Positions 9,191 through 17,459 of a stretch of DNA of 64,000 bases are shown here, piece after piece. Both the position numbers and the translations under genes were made by a program. Positions within the stretch are counted from its first letter, which is position 1; each line of letters starts with the position of its first letter. Origin of the DNA: Clostridiales bacterium. Lineage in GTDB: Bacteria > Bacillota > Clostridia > Oscillospirales > Ruminococcaceae. The DNA lies in assembly GCA_003150405.1 (NCBI GenBank), contig QAMM01000007.1:1-64000 (forward strand), given 5' to 3'. The notes below the pieces were generated by a model. That model was not told where the DNA came from and did not search any database. It saw only the letters and a program-made list of their open reading frames with translations.

Positions 9191-9330
9191 ATATTAATAA
9201 AATATACTAAACGTTATAAATCAACATCTCTCACTCGGTTTGTATTCGTTTATGTAGTTGTTTTTCACATCGTTTTTTAACCCTATCTTTTCTTGGCGCG
9301 GGGTGCTAAAGTTTCGATAGAGGTGATTGG

Positions 9331-9504
9331 ATGAGAGAATACCATATTCCAAGTATTCCGCCCAAGACCAGCAAATCAGTTCGCTTCCCAAACGATATGA
9401 TTGAACGGGTGGAACATATTATCTGCTGCAAAGACTGCACCTTCAGTGCTTTTGTTGTGGAAGCAACCCGTATCATGCTGGAAGAGCTGGAACAAGGTAA
9501 ATAA
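9331..9504 (+). CDS. Small ribbon-helix-helix DNA-binding protein
   Basis: A 57-codon gene with start GAGGTGATTGG-ATG. A basic N-terminal strand (SKSVRFPNDMIERVE) precedes two predicted helices joined by a Cys-containing turn (CCKDCTFSAFV, then VEATRIMLEELEQ), the pattern of Arc/CopG-type ribbon-helix-helix proteins, which bind DNA as dimers. It stands alone between the dehydrogenase and a terminator, with no toxin partner next to it. A decayed second copy is at about 51041-51210 in this window, which supports the reading frame here. Specific targets are unknown. Confidence 0.75.
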   Translation: MREYHIPSIPPKTSKSVRFPNDMIERVEHIICCKDCTFSAFVVEATRIMLEELEQGK

Positions 9505-9607
9505 AACTGCAACGGTCTTTCGCAGCAGAAACAACAAAGCCGGCTGGTGCCATAATCGCGTGCAAGCCGGTACTTGACCGCCGAAAATCTTTTCTTTTCA
9601 ACCATTT

Positions 9608-9643
9608 AAAAACAGGCGCTCCAATTGGAGCGCCTGTTTTTTG
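9608..9643. terminator. Bidirectional intrinsic terminator
   Basis: Stem AACAGGCGCTCC/GGAGCGCCTGTT with an AATT centre, followed by T6 on the plus strand and A-rich sequence on the other side. It lies between the ribbon-helix-helix gene and the convergent beta-helix genes. Confidence 0.9.
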
Positions 9644-9665
9644 TATGAAGCTGGTATTTCTTTCT

Positions 9666-11636
9666 TTAACCCCAGACCTTCACGCGATTTTGGCCGGCCT
9701 TCAGGCCCTCCAGCGGGCCGACGGTTGGCACAGCCGCGCGTTTGTTGCCGACAAGGTCGGTATCCAGCACAATTGCGCTGCCGTCCGGCGCGTCGTAAAT
9801 GCCCTCGTCCAAACGGGTGCTGCCGAGGGTTTCGGTACCCATAACCCTGGTTGGGACGTTGAGGACGGACTCATCCAGTGTGAGCTCCAGGTAAACGGCG
9901 TCGCCTTCATCGGCAATACGGAAACCGGAAGCGGCTTGGCCAACCACTTTCTCAAGCTCCGCCTCATACGGCTCTGCGCCGTCGAGGTAAGCATTTGCGT
10001 TGATATACACCGCCTGCGGAACTTTAAAGAACAGGTCATGATCGTGGTTGCTGCCAAATTCACGTACCTTGGCGATATAGGCCTCATAAGAACCAGGGCG
10101 GCCGTTGTAAAGCGCCGTGCCGCTGCCAATAAAGCCGCCCCGCTCTTCAATCGGTTCAGTTTTCTCATAACCCTTTGGCGCGATGAAGAGGTTGTTGTAA
10201 AGACGGTCGTCGCCGCCGTAAACAAAGGCGTAACCAAACACCTTGGTGCTGTGGGCAAAGTGGTACGGAGTGGCGCGGTCGAGAACCGGAACCTGCCGCA
10301 TAATGCCCGCGCACAGGTTGTGGACAAAAGCAGTGCCCTGCGCGACGTTATCAAAATTATAGGCCGAACCAAAGACGTTGTTGTCCATCAGACAGGGGCC
10401 GTGCGTAACCTCAATCATCAAGTCACGGTCGTTGTTGTAGTAAAGGTTGCTACTCACCCGGGTGCCCTGCGCCTGCCAGTCAAGCCAGGTGCCAAGGGTA
10501 CAGTTGTGGATGCGGTTGTGGTGGATGTAGGTATCCACCGCCGCATGGAACTTAATGCCTGCAATTTCATGGCCAAAGAACTCGTGCTTGACGGCGATGT
10601 TGTAAATGTGGTTGCCGTAAATCTCGCTGAACGCACAGCCCATGTGACCGACGATGCCGTTCTGACCGCAGTCATAAATCACATTGTTGCGGACAATGTG
10701 GGAGCCGATTTTCTCCTTGCTCCAACCGATTTCCAGTGCGCGGAACACCGCTTCCAGCTGGTACTGGTAACCCGGTTTGCGTCCGCCCAGGGTAAACGCG
10801 TTGTGCCCGGTGGACGCCTCTTTGCCGAGGCTGATGCCGCTGCACTTGGCGTCGTGCAGGATGTTGTTTTCAATGATCCAGCCCTTGCTCCAGTGCGCGC
10901 CCAGAAGGCCCGGCTGGTCGGCGGTCGGCGGGGTCCACGGGGAAGCGGCCTGCGCCATTTCAAACCCGCGGACGGTGATGTAGTTCACCCCCACCTTATC
11001 CGGGTAGAAGCAGCACTTGCGCACGTTGATTTCCACGCACTCCTCGTTCGGATCCGCGCCCTGGAAGTTCGCGTAGATGGTGGTGTTCTCCTTATCGCTT
11101 TCGCAGCACCACTGGTAAACGGTCTGCTCCGGCTCCAGAATTTTTTCGTCTGTCCATTTTCGGAAGGAGGAACAGCCGGTGGTGCGCTTTTCAGCCTTTT
11201 TGACGTCCTCCAGGGTTTTTGCCTCATAGAAGGACTTGCCGTTTAAATAAACGTCGCCCGGGTGCAGCCACATATCCTCCGGCAGAACCAGCCAGTCACC
11301 CCACAAATGTTCTTGGTAGGGGTTGTAATCGCCGAAGAAGCGGTTGGGCAGGGTGACCTTCCAGACCGTGCCCTCTACATTGACCCAGCCCTTGATTTCT
11401 TCAGAGCCCTTGATGACAACCTTTTCGCCGTCGGCCGCCTGGTAGGTCACCCGCCGGACGTCGCTTTCGCCGCTGTTTGCCGGTTTGACCCACTCGCGGT
11501 AGGTTCCCTCGTGAACGACGACCGTATCGCCGGCCTCTGCAATCTGCGCCGCCCGGTTGATGGTGCGGAAAGGATGCTCTTTTGTGCCCGCCGCGTAATC
11601 ACAGCCGGTGGTTGCTACATGGAATGTTTTGTTCAT
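9666..11636 (-). CDS. Right-handed beta-helix glycosidase, probable GH120 beta-xylosidase (copy A)
   Basis: 656 residues, no signal peptide, so probably cytoplasmic. The N-terminus (GCDYAAGTKEHPFRTINRAA, then GDTVVVHEGTYREWVKP) is the entry of a parallel beta-helix. Many beta-helix rungs follow (IIENNILHDAKCSGISLG, HIVRNNVIYDCGQNGIVG, YIHHNRIHNC). Asp386 in GTWLDWQ and Glu409 in MIEVTHGP are 23 residues apart, matching the nucleophile/acid pair that I recall for GH120 XylC (Asp382, Glu405). That family removes xylose from xylo-oligosaccharides. It is second in a two-gene operon, 44 bp after copy B. The family call rests on remembered residues and needs a profile search. Confidence 0.78.
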   Translation of the reverse strand: MNKTFHVATTGCDYAAGTKEHPFRTINRAAQIAEAGDTVVVHEGTYREWVKPANSGESDVRRVTYQAADGEKVVIKGSEEIKGWVNVEGTVWKVTLPNRFFGDYNPYQEHLWGDWLVLPEDMWLHPGDVYLNGKSFYEAKTLEDVKKAEKRTTGCSSFRKWTDEKILEPEQTVYQWCCESDKENTTIYANFQGADPNEECVEINVRKCCFYPDKVGVNYITVRGFEMAQAASPWTPPTADQPGLLGAHWSKGWIIENNILHDAKCSGISLGKEASTGHNAFTLGGRKPGYQYQLEAVFRALEIGWSKEKIGSHIVRNNVIYDCGQNGIVGHMGCAFSEIYGNHIYNIAVKHEFFGHEIAGIKFHAAVDTYIHHNRIHNCTLGTWLDWQAQGTRVSSNLYYNNDRDLMIEVTHGPCLMDNNVFGSAYNFDNVAQGTAFVHNLCAGIMRQVPVLDRATPYHFAHSTKVFGYAFVYGGDDRLYNNLFIAPKGYEKTEPIEERGGFIGSGTALYNGRPGSYEAYIAKVREFGSNHDHDLFFKVPQAVYINANAYLDGAEPYEAELEKVVGQAASGFRIADEGDAVYLELTLDESVLNVPTRVMGTETLGSTRLDEGIYDAPDGSAIVLDTDLVGNKRAAVPTVGPLEGLKAGQNRVKVWG

Positions 11637-11680
11637 TGCTGTTTCCCCCTTCTGATGATTTATGGATGGATGCTTTGGTA

Positions 11681-13642
11681 TTAACCCCAGATTTTCATCC
11701 GGTTATGTCCCTCTTTCAGCCCCTCAATGGGTCCGGCATTCGGCGCATCTGTGCGCTTGTTGCCGACAAGGTCGGTATCCAACACAATGGAGTTGCCGTT
11801 CGGGTCGTCAAATATCGCGTTGGTAATACGGGTAAAGCCGAGCGTTTCGGTGGACGCCACCGGCGCGGAAAGCTCCAGCAGGCCCTGATCCGCATCAAAT
11901 TCAAGGTAGACCTCACTGCCCTGCTCCACAATCTGAACCTGCGGGTTCATCCGGCTGACATAGTTCTCACACTCGCGGTCAAACGCGCCCGCGCCGTTTA
12001 AGTAGGCGTTCCCGGCCGCGCAAACCGGCTGCTCGGTGCGCTGGAACAGCTCCAAATCGCCCGCTCCCATGGCAAAGATCTTCTGGTTGTACTCTTCATA
12101 AGAAGCGGTGCAGCCATTGTACTGCGCTGTGCCGCAGCCGTCAACGGCAATGGTGCTAATCCGTTCAACGCCTTTATAGCCGTCATACGCCACAAAGATG
12201 TTGTTGTAGTAGCGGTCGTCCGCACCGTACACCACAGCGGTGCTCGCCACCTGGGTGGTGTGCGGGAAGTGGTATGGGGTGGAACGGTCAAGCACCTTTT
12301 CATAGTGGGTTTTGCCGCAGAACAGATTGTTGACAAAGGCACTGCCCTGCGCATAGTCATCCAGCGAGTGTGCACTCGCAAAAATGTTGTTGTCCACCAG
12401 ACAGGGGCCGTGGGTAACTTCAACCATAAAGTCACGGTCGTTGTTGTAGTAGAGGTTGCTGCTTACGCGGGTGCCCTGCGCCTGCCAGTCAAGCCAGGTG
12501 CCAAGCTCACAGTTGTGGATGCGGTTGTGGTGAATCTGCACGTCAATGGCGGCGTGGAGCTTAATGCCCGCAATTTCGTAGCCGTAAAATTCATGCTTGA
12601 GGTTGATGTTGTAAATATCGTTGCCGTAAATCTCGCTGAACACGCAGCCCATGTGGCCGACAATGCCGTTCTGGCCGCAGTCGTAAATCACGTTGTTGCG
12701 GATGATATGGGAGCCGATTTTCTCCTTGCTCCAGCCAATTTGCAGGGCGCGGAACACCGCTTCCATCTGGTGCTGGTAGCCCGGTTTCTGGCGGTACCGC
12801 ACCGAGAGGTTGTGCCCGGTGGACGCCTCCTTGCCAATGCTGATGGCGCTGCACTTGGCGTCGTGCAGGATGTTGTTTTCAATGATCCAGCCCTTGCTCC
12901 AGTGCGCGCCGAGCATCCCTGGCTGATCCGCCGTCGGCGGGGTCCAGGGGCAGGCGGCCTGCGCCATCTCAAACCCACGGACGGTGATGTAATCCACCCC
13001 CACCTTATCCGGGTAGAAGCAGCATTTGCGCACGTTGATTTCCGCAAGTTCCTCGTTCGGGTCCGCGCCCTGGAAGTTTGCGTAGATGGTGGTGTTTTCG
13101 TGATCCACTTCGCAGTACCACTGGTAAACGGTTTGCTCTGGGTTCAGGATCTTTTCCACGCGGGTGGAAAAGGGCGGGGTAAAGGTTTCCCGTTTTTTCG
13201 GGTGTTTCACCTCTTCCAGAGAGGTGGTTTCAAAAAAGGATTTGCCGTTCAAATAAACATCGCCTGAATGAATGGTAAAGGCGGTCGGATAGGCAAACCA
13301 GTCGCCTCCCAGCGGTTCCGCATAAGGGTTGTAATCGCCAAAAAAGCTGTTCGGCAGGGTCACTTTCCAAACCGTTCCCTCAACCAATTCCCAATCCGTA
13401 ATGCGTTCTGAGCCTTTGATAACCACCTTTTCACCCTCTGCCGCCTCGTAGGTTACCCGCTCAATATTGCTGGCTCCAGCGTGTGCGGGTTTTACCCACT
13501 CACGGTATTCGCCCGCATGGACGACAACCGTATCGCCGGCCTCGGCAACCTGCGCCGCTTTGTTGATGGTACGGAAGGGGTGCTCCGCAGTACCCTCTGC
13601 AAAATCGCAGCCGGTAACCGCTACATGGTACTCACGTTTCAT
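11681..13642 (-). CDS. Right-handed beta-helix glycosidase, probable GH120 beta-xylosidase (copy B)
   Basis: 654 residues from the ATG at 13642, preceded by AGGAGGAACC; the frame is open further upstream but without a site. It is closely similar to copy A along its whole length, with the same entry motif (HPFRTINKAAQVAEAG), the central run WTPPTADQPG..LGAHWSKGW and the proposed catalytic pair Asp385 (GTWLDWQ) and Glu408 (MVEVTHGP). Divergence is concentrated in the insert around residues 110-170 and the C-terminal 130 residues, suggesting different substrate tips. First gene of the pair; a tandem duplication followed by specialisation is the simplest history. Confidence 0.78.
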   Translation of the reverse strand: MKREYHVAVTGCDFAEGTAEHPFRTINKAAQVAEAGDTVVVHAGEYREWVKPAHAGASNIERVTYEAAEGEKVVIKGSERITDWELVEGTVWKVTLPNSFFGDYNPYAEPLGGDWFAYPTAFTIHSGDVYLNGKSFFETTSLEEVKHPKKRETFTPPFSTRVEKILNPEQTVYQWYCEVDHENTTIYANFQGADPNEELAEINVRKCCFYPDKVGVDYITVRGFEMAQAACPWTPPTADQPGMLGAHWSKGWIIENNILHDAKCSAISIGKEASTGHNLSVRYRQKPGYQHQMEAVFRALQIGWSKEKIGSHIIRNNVIYDCGQNGIVGHMGCVFSEIYGNDIYNINLKHEFYGYEIAGIKLHAAIDVQIHHNRIHNCELGTWLDWQAQGTRVSSNLYYNNDRDFMVEVTHGPCLVDNNIFASAHSLDDYAQGSAFVNNLFCGKTHYEKVLDRSTPYHFPHTTQVASTAVVYGADDRYYNNIFVAYDGYKGVERISTIAVDGCGTAQYNGCTASYEEYNQKIFAMGAGDLELFQRTEQPVCAAGNAYLNGAGAFDRECENYVSRMNPQVQIVEQGSEVYLEFDADQGLLELSAPVASTETLGFTRITNAIFDDPNGNSIVLDTDLVGNKRTDAPNAGPIEGLKEGHNRMKIWG

Positions 13643-13738
13643 ACTTGGTTCCTCCTGAATTGGATTGACTGTATTTTGTCTTTTGCATTTTTTTATAAAA
13701 CCGGCGGAAAACCCGCAGGCGGTTTTCATGGAAACATT

Positions 13739-13756
13739 AAACAACATCGGTTGTTT
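13739..13756. promoter_or_regulatory. Candidate operator palindrome of the beta-helix operon
   Basis: Perfect 7 bp arms AAACAAC and GTTGTTT around ATCG, about 95 bp upstream of the copy B start. The size and symmetry suit a dimeric regulator. No regulator gene lies next to it, so the binding protein is unknown. Confidence 0.45.
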
Positions 13757-13802
13757 TATTACATTATCATACGGAACAGGATATGCAGGTTATCTTTTCC
13801 TA

Positions 13803-13832
13803 AGCATACAATAACCGCTCCATAAAATTCAA
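13803..13832 (-). promoter_or_regulatory. Possible promoter of the beta-helix operon
   Basis: On the minus strand TTGAAT (complement of 13827-13832), an 18 bp spacer and TATGCT (complement of 13803-13808). The palindrome at 13739-13756 would fall about 45 bp downstream of the start point. Confidence 0.4.
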
Positions 13833-14240
13833 GGGGGCTGCCCAAAATATACAAAAAAGTACAAAAGAAGTTAAAATATTACTATAGAATATAAATCTCT
13901 TTGTTTGGAATGTCCTTTTGCCCTGTGTTTTGTTCAGGTCGGGCGTCTTCTCACAAGCAGCTTTCAAACGCATGTTGTGAATATTTGCCTGCAAACGGCT
14001 CACCAAGCGTGCCTTGCGCCGCTGAAATCAATCTAATGTGCTAGCCGTTCGGCTCACAAAACACCGAAAATCGATTTACGCGGCTTTTGGCTGTTTTTTG
14101 ATATTGGCGCCCATTAGGGGCTATGCGCTTTGATTTTTACTATCCAATAAAACAAATAGCTGTATCGGCTAATCTCCCCGCCCGATTTTCCGCAGCCCCC
14201 ACTACGGCCAAAAGCGCCCGCAATTCCTGCCAAAACCAGA

Positions 14241-14273
14241 AAACAGGATGGAGGCAATACTCTCCATCCTGTT
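14241..14273 (-). terminator. Intrinsic terminator of the DUF1624 gene
   Basis: Stem AAACAGGATGGAG pairs with CTCCATCCTGTTT; on the minus strand it is followed by T-rich sequence. It begins only 7 bp past the stop of the gene at 14280. Confidence 0.8.
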
Positions 14274-14279
14274 TCAATA

Positions 14280-15053
14280 TCAGTAGCCAAACACCAGCAA
14301 GCAAATGCCCATCAGCACCGGCTGGTGCAGCAGGTAAATCCACAAGGTGTACCGCCCGACAAAAGCGAGCGGCGGCACATGCTTTTTGTAAAAGAAACCC
14401 GGCATTTTGCGCTGTAAGACCGGAAGGCCAAAAAACGCGCCGGCAAAAAAGACAAACATCCAGGGGAACAGCGGGAAATAATCTGCCGAAGCAAAACCCT
14501 CCCCGGGAATGCCAAAGGGGAAAAACAGCCCGCTTGCGGTCAATACATCGGGGTACGGCGCTGTAAACAGCCCGGCAATTCCAAAATAGCCGTCTTTAAT
14601 CCCCCAGGTCACAAGGCAAAGCAGGGCACAGCCTGCAATTCCTGCCCAAACCGGGATTTTATCCAGCAGCGGCGCAAGAAAACTGAACAGCACCATGCAA
14701 ACGCCGAGCAGATGCAGAATGCCAAACAAAATTGGGTCGTTTGGAAGCGCAATGGCGGTGACATAGGTCATCACCATACCAAAAGCAAAGCACTGAACGC
14801 CCCGCTTAAGGTTGCTGCGGGAAAACCGGCAGGCAGCGCCCGAAATAAAAATGAACAGCCCGGCAAAAAAATCCCGGATCATATCGAGCGCCGGGGAATA
14901 AAACGCCGGGATATTCACCCCGTACAGCACGACAATATCGTAAAAAAAGTGGTAGACCACCATCAGCAAAATGGCAAGCCCGCGGACTTCGTCAATGAGC
15001 CAGACCCGCTCTTTTTTCTGTTCCAAAGGGAATCCCGCCTTTCCCGGCCGCAA
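14280..15053 (-). CDS. DUF1624/HGSNAT-type multi-pass membrane protein (acyltransferase-like)
   Basis: 257 residues with about seven or eight hydrophobic segments. The N-terminal motif LIDEVRGLAILLMVVYHFFYD (His in the first helix) is typical of DUF1624, a family related to lysosomal heparan-alpha-glucosaminide N-acetyltransferase and YeiB-like proteins. The likely job is membrane transacylation of a sugar or lipid, but the substrate is unknown. The open frame begins at a TTG; a start slightly downstream is possible because no strong ribosome site is visible and the mapped promoter leaves a very short leader. Confidence 0.75.
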   Translation of the reverse strand: MRPGKAGFPLEQKKERVWLIDEVRGLAILLMVVYHFFYDIVVLYGVNIPAFYSPALDMIRDFFAGLFIFISGAACRFSRSNLKRGVQCFAFGMVMTYVTAIALPNDPILFGILHLLGVCMVLFSFLAPLLDKIPVWAGIAGCALLCLVTWGIKDGYFGIAGLFTAPYPDVLTASGLFFPFGIPGEGFASADYFPLFPWMFVFFAGAFFGLPVLQRKMPGFFYKKHVPPLAFVGRYTLWIYLLHQPVLMGICLLVFGY

Positions 15054-15069
15054 AGGGCCTTACCGGGCT

Positions 15070-15098
15070 ATTATAGCAAGTTGGGCGCAGAAATACAA
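15070..15098 (-). promoter_or_regulatory. Promoter of the DUF1624 gene
   Basis: Minus-strand TTGTAT (complement of 15093-15098), 17 bp spacer, perfect TATAAT (complement of 15070-15075). The predicted start point is only about 10 nt before the first candidate start codon, giving a short or leaderless message. Confidence 0.6.
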
Positions 15099-15325
15099 GA
15101 ATAGAACACAGCTCGATGGCAAGAAGCGCTGCTCCTTATACGCGTCCTTATACGCGGGCGGACCATAATCCTTAGAACAAATAGCCTCCGCACGCCCGTC
15201 GGCCGCACCCTTTTGAAAGCCTCTCCATCCCGTCAATGTAAAAAACAGCCTGAATCACCCGCTGTATGCATGCAGGCCAAATAAAATATTTCAGGATTCT
15301 GCCCCGTGAACTTCCTCAAAAAAAG

Positions 15326-15356
15326 AAGCCCGGCTGCTGACCGCAGCCGGGGCTTT
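15326..15356. terminator. Terminator closing the phage module
   Basis: Stem AAGCCCGGCTGC/GCAGCCGGGGCTT with T5 on the plus side and A7 on the other (T7 on the minus strand). It starts right at the end of the baseplate hub gene. The 15099-15325 stretch upstream of the DUF1624 promoter shows no gene. Confidence 0.85.
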
Positions 15357-16331
15357 TTACAATTTGTGAAACTGCTTGTCCCACAGCCAAACGGTTGTGG
15401 TCACACCCTGTCCGGTGGTTTCAATCCGCTTTTCACCAACATACAGGTTCCCTGTCATGGTGGAATCGCGGTCAAAGACCACTGAGTCCCCCTTATGGAT
15501 ATCTGGCATACCGGCCATTGTCACCTCAATGACCCGAGAATCCACCATGCTTTTGTAAAACAGGTAATCCGCATAGCGCGCATGATCCAGCACCCACGCC
15601 CGGGTCGGATTGACGTACAGCTCCTTTTTGGCGCCATAAATTGCGGCCACCGCATTGGAATACCCCTCTTCATACAAATCGCCAAAATCATCGCTTCCTG
15701 TATAAAACCACACGCTGGAAACCATCTGAATTTTAAAATGGTCTGCAAAATCCAGATAAGCTATACCGTCTGTCTGCCGGTTGGAGAGCATTAGGCTTCG
15801 GCCGGAATACGGGGTAAGCTCAATGTAATTATCCCGCGCAACATAGGGGAGCTTGCCATAAGCGCGCATGAAAAACACCGTGAGATAATCCCAGTAGCTC
15901 TGCCGTTCGGAGACCAGCATGCGGGCAACAGTTTTGCTTTCGTCCACCCGCAGGCCCTCAATGCCGCAGGGCACTGCATAGGTCTGTACCGCCGCTTCCC
16001 CGGTGACTTGAAAATAAACATAAGGATTGATCTGGTTTTCCGTCATCAAATAGCCGGGCTTGCTCCGGCAGACCAGCTTGAGCCGATCGCCGTCCAGTGT
16101 TTTTTCCCGCTGCTGCGAAAGGACAAGGCCGTCAAAAAAGGTTTGGCCATCCAATGTTAAACCAAGAGAGTAAAATTGGTTTGCAGCGCCTTTAACCCAC
16201 ACTGTCAATTCCTCATACGGCTGGGTCAGCACACTGTGGAACGTGAGGGAAAACGGCGTTCCCAAGTTAATCCCCACTCCGTGGTAATCTACCCCATAGA
16301 CAGCCAGAGATGGAAGGCTCGGGCCGCTCAT
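15357..16331 (-). CDS. Phage baseplate hub / late control D-like protein
   Basis: 324 residues from the ATG at 16331, which overlaps the previous stop (ATGA) and is preceded by GGAGGAG. The protein shows the GpD/XkdQ-like pattern: an early beta-rich domain (SLTFHSVLTQPYEELTVWVKG), a central segment (KTVARMLVSERQSYWDYLTVFF) and a C-terminal MPDIHKGDSVVF region seen in hub proteins that cap the tail tube. It is the last gene of the module and is followed directly by a terminator, so the rest of a baseplate (gp25, J, tail fibre) is absent. Function by fold analogy only. Confidence 0.7.
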   Translation of the reverse strand: MSGPSLPSLAVYGVDYHGVGINLGTPFSLTFHSVLTQPYEELTVWVKGAANQFYSLGLTLDGQTFFDGLVLSQQREKTLDGDRLKLVCRSKPGYLMTENQINPYVYFQVTGEAAVQTYAVPCGIEGLRVDESKTVARMLVSERQSYWDYLTVFFMRAYGKLPYVARDNYIELTPYSGRSLMLSNRQTDGIAYLDFADHFKIQMVSSVWFYTGSDDFGDLYEEGYSNAVAAIYGAKKELYVNPTRAWVLDHARYADYLFYKSMVDSRVIEVTMAGMPDIHKGDSVVFDRDSTMTGNLYVGEKRIETTGQGVTTTVWLWDKQFHKL

Positions 16332-16672
16332 CCAATCTCCTCCACAAAAGAAAACCGGTAGCGGATGGCGCCGCTCTGTGCATCCGCCTCCCATGTGAGG
16401 GTTTCAAAAAAGGCGGGAAAGCTCTCTTCGCCGACGATTAGAGTTTGACTTGCGTTGCTGGAAAACGCCGTTTTTACAGCGGCAAACGCAGCAGACGCCG
16501 CCGGGCCCGGGAGCTCTCCCTCACCGGAAACCCGAATAGGCTCGCTGCCGTAATTTTCCACAATGCTTCCGCCAAAAGGGGAAAAACGCGGAACGATATG
16601 CTTAGCGTAGCTGATCTTTAAGCTCGCCGGATTGCAGGGGAAAACGGTTTCCCCAAATTTCATTTGCTGCAA
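16328..16672 (-). CDS. Phage tail/baseplate protein, XkdP or circularisation-protein-like N domain
   Basis: About 114 residues from a TTG at 16672 that lies 7 nt after AAAGGAGG. The motif FGETVFPCNPASLKISYAK, followed by GGSIVENYG and RVSGEGELPG, resembles the short N-terminal domain of baseplate-linked proteins next to the hub in contractile prophages, which normally carry a LysM domain after it. No LysM domain is present here, so it is a short version. It overlaps the hub gene by 4 bp. Confidence 0.6.
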   Translation of the reverse strand: MQQMKFGETVFPCNPASLKISYAKHIVPRFSPFGGSIVENYGSEPIRVSGEGELPGPAASAAFAAVKTAFSSNASQTLIVGEESFPAFFETLTWEADAQSGAIRYRFSFVEEIG

Positions 16673-16685
16673 CGGATTTCCTCCT

Positions 16686-17111
16686 TTACGGTTGGTAATA
16701 CAGCGTATCGACAACAAGGACGGCCGTCATTTCATACGCGCGCCGCTGTGTATTGCACTTCACCTCACCCGCTGTCAGGTTGACAGCCCCCAGCGACGAA
16801 TCAAACAATAGGTCGCCGCAAAGGTCGTTCAACACTGAAGTGCATTGCTCGGCGCCCAATACCAGCGGGCTGATGATTTGAATTTTGACCGATGCTTTCA
16901 GGCGCTTGCCCATCCGGCTGCCGTCCAACCGGTCGCCCACCGAAAAACCGCTTACGGCAGCTGCGCCCAATCCGACAATCAGGGTGACTTTTTCCGGAGC
17001 CGCCGGAAAAGGTACACTTGAAAAAGCGGAACGCAGTTCCGTGCCGGTGTAATTTCCAGAATGTTCCAACAAATCCAAAACAGCCGGGACAATGGATGCA
17101 ATCCCATTCAC
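16686..17111 (-). CDS. Phage tail terminator/completion-like protein
   Basis: 141 residues from a GTG at 17111 that overlaps the upstream stop (GTGA) behind GGAGGTGG. A helical N-terminus (IVPAVLDLLEHSG) and a beta-rich middle (KASVKIQIISPL..GAEQC) with a C-terminal strand AYEMTAVLVVDTLYY fit the tail terminator fold (XkdJ/gpU-like), the ring that joins head to tail. Assignment rests on position and pattern, not on a motif. Confidence 0.5.
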   Translation of the reverse strand: MNGIASIVPAVLDLLEHSGNYTGTELRSAFSSVPFPAAPEKVTLIVGLGAAAVSGFSVGDRLDGSRMGKRLKASVKIQIISPLVLGAEQCTSVLNDLCGDLLFDSSLGAVNLTAGEVKCNTQRRAYEMTAVLVVDTLYYQP

Positions 17112-17440
17112 AAGTCCACCTCCTCCGTCTGCTGAAGCAGCGCCCAAATATACTCAATGGCCCCGCCTGCACGGACGGCGCCGCCCTGTTCCACCAGATA
17201 AACATCCCCGCCGCTGTGAAGCCTGCTCCCTACGGCAGGTGGGGTATGCCCAGGCGCCGAAATATAGACGTATCGATTTTCTGCCGTAACGCCCGCAGAA
17301 TCCGCACGCAGAGCGGAACTTTCTCCGCCGGAACACGGGGTGATAAGCGCAGTGGTAATAACCGGTAGGTTGTCAGCTAGGTACCGAACCGGCTTTCCGT
17401 AATGGCGCAGCATGGTCTGAAGCGCTCGATTTAATGACAT
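17108..17440 (-). CDS. Phage head-closure/minor capsid-like protein
   Basis: 110 residues. N-terminus MSLNRALQTMLRHYGKPVRY precedes a beta-rich domain (ISAPGHTPPAVGSRLHSGGDVYLVEQ), the layout of head-closure or stopper proteins that follow connectors in siphovirus and PBSX-like clusters. It overlaps the next gene by 4 bp and is 19 bp past the previous one. Moderate confidence by gene order. Confidence 0.5.
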   Translation of the reverse strand: MSLNRALQTMLRHYGKPVRYLADNLPVITTALITPCSGGESSALRADSAGVTAENRYVYISAPGHTPPAVGSRLHSGGDVYLVEQGGAVRAGGAIEYIWALLQQTEEVDL

Positions 17441-17459
17441 TACACGCCTCCTCGCTTAT

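Larger units (their letters stand above)
13643..14240. other. Long intergenic region upstream of the beta-helix operon
   Basis: About 600 bp without a supported gene. It contains the operator-like palindrome and promoter listed separately. The rest (13860-14240) has only short frames without ribosome binding sites; I saw no RNA gene or repeat in it. Confidence 0.6.

Noticed and set aside
9645..11246. Plus-strand open frame of more than 500 codons over the first beta-helix gene
   Set aside because: It is antisense to a well-supported protein with clear motifs, has no ribosome site, and its composition is that of a mirror frame in GC-rich third-position coding sequence.
12260..13267. Plus-strand 335-codon frame over the second beta-helix gene
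   Set aside because: Same mirror-frame effect; it even resembles the antisense frame of copy A because the sense genes are paralogues.
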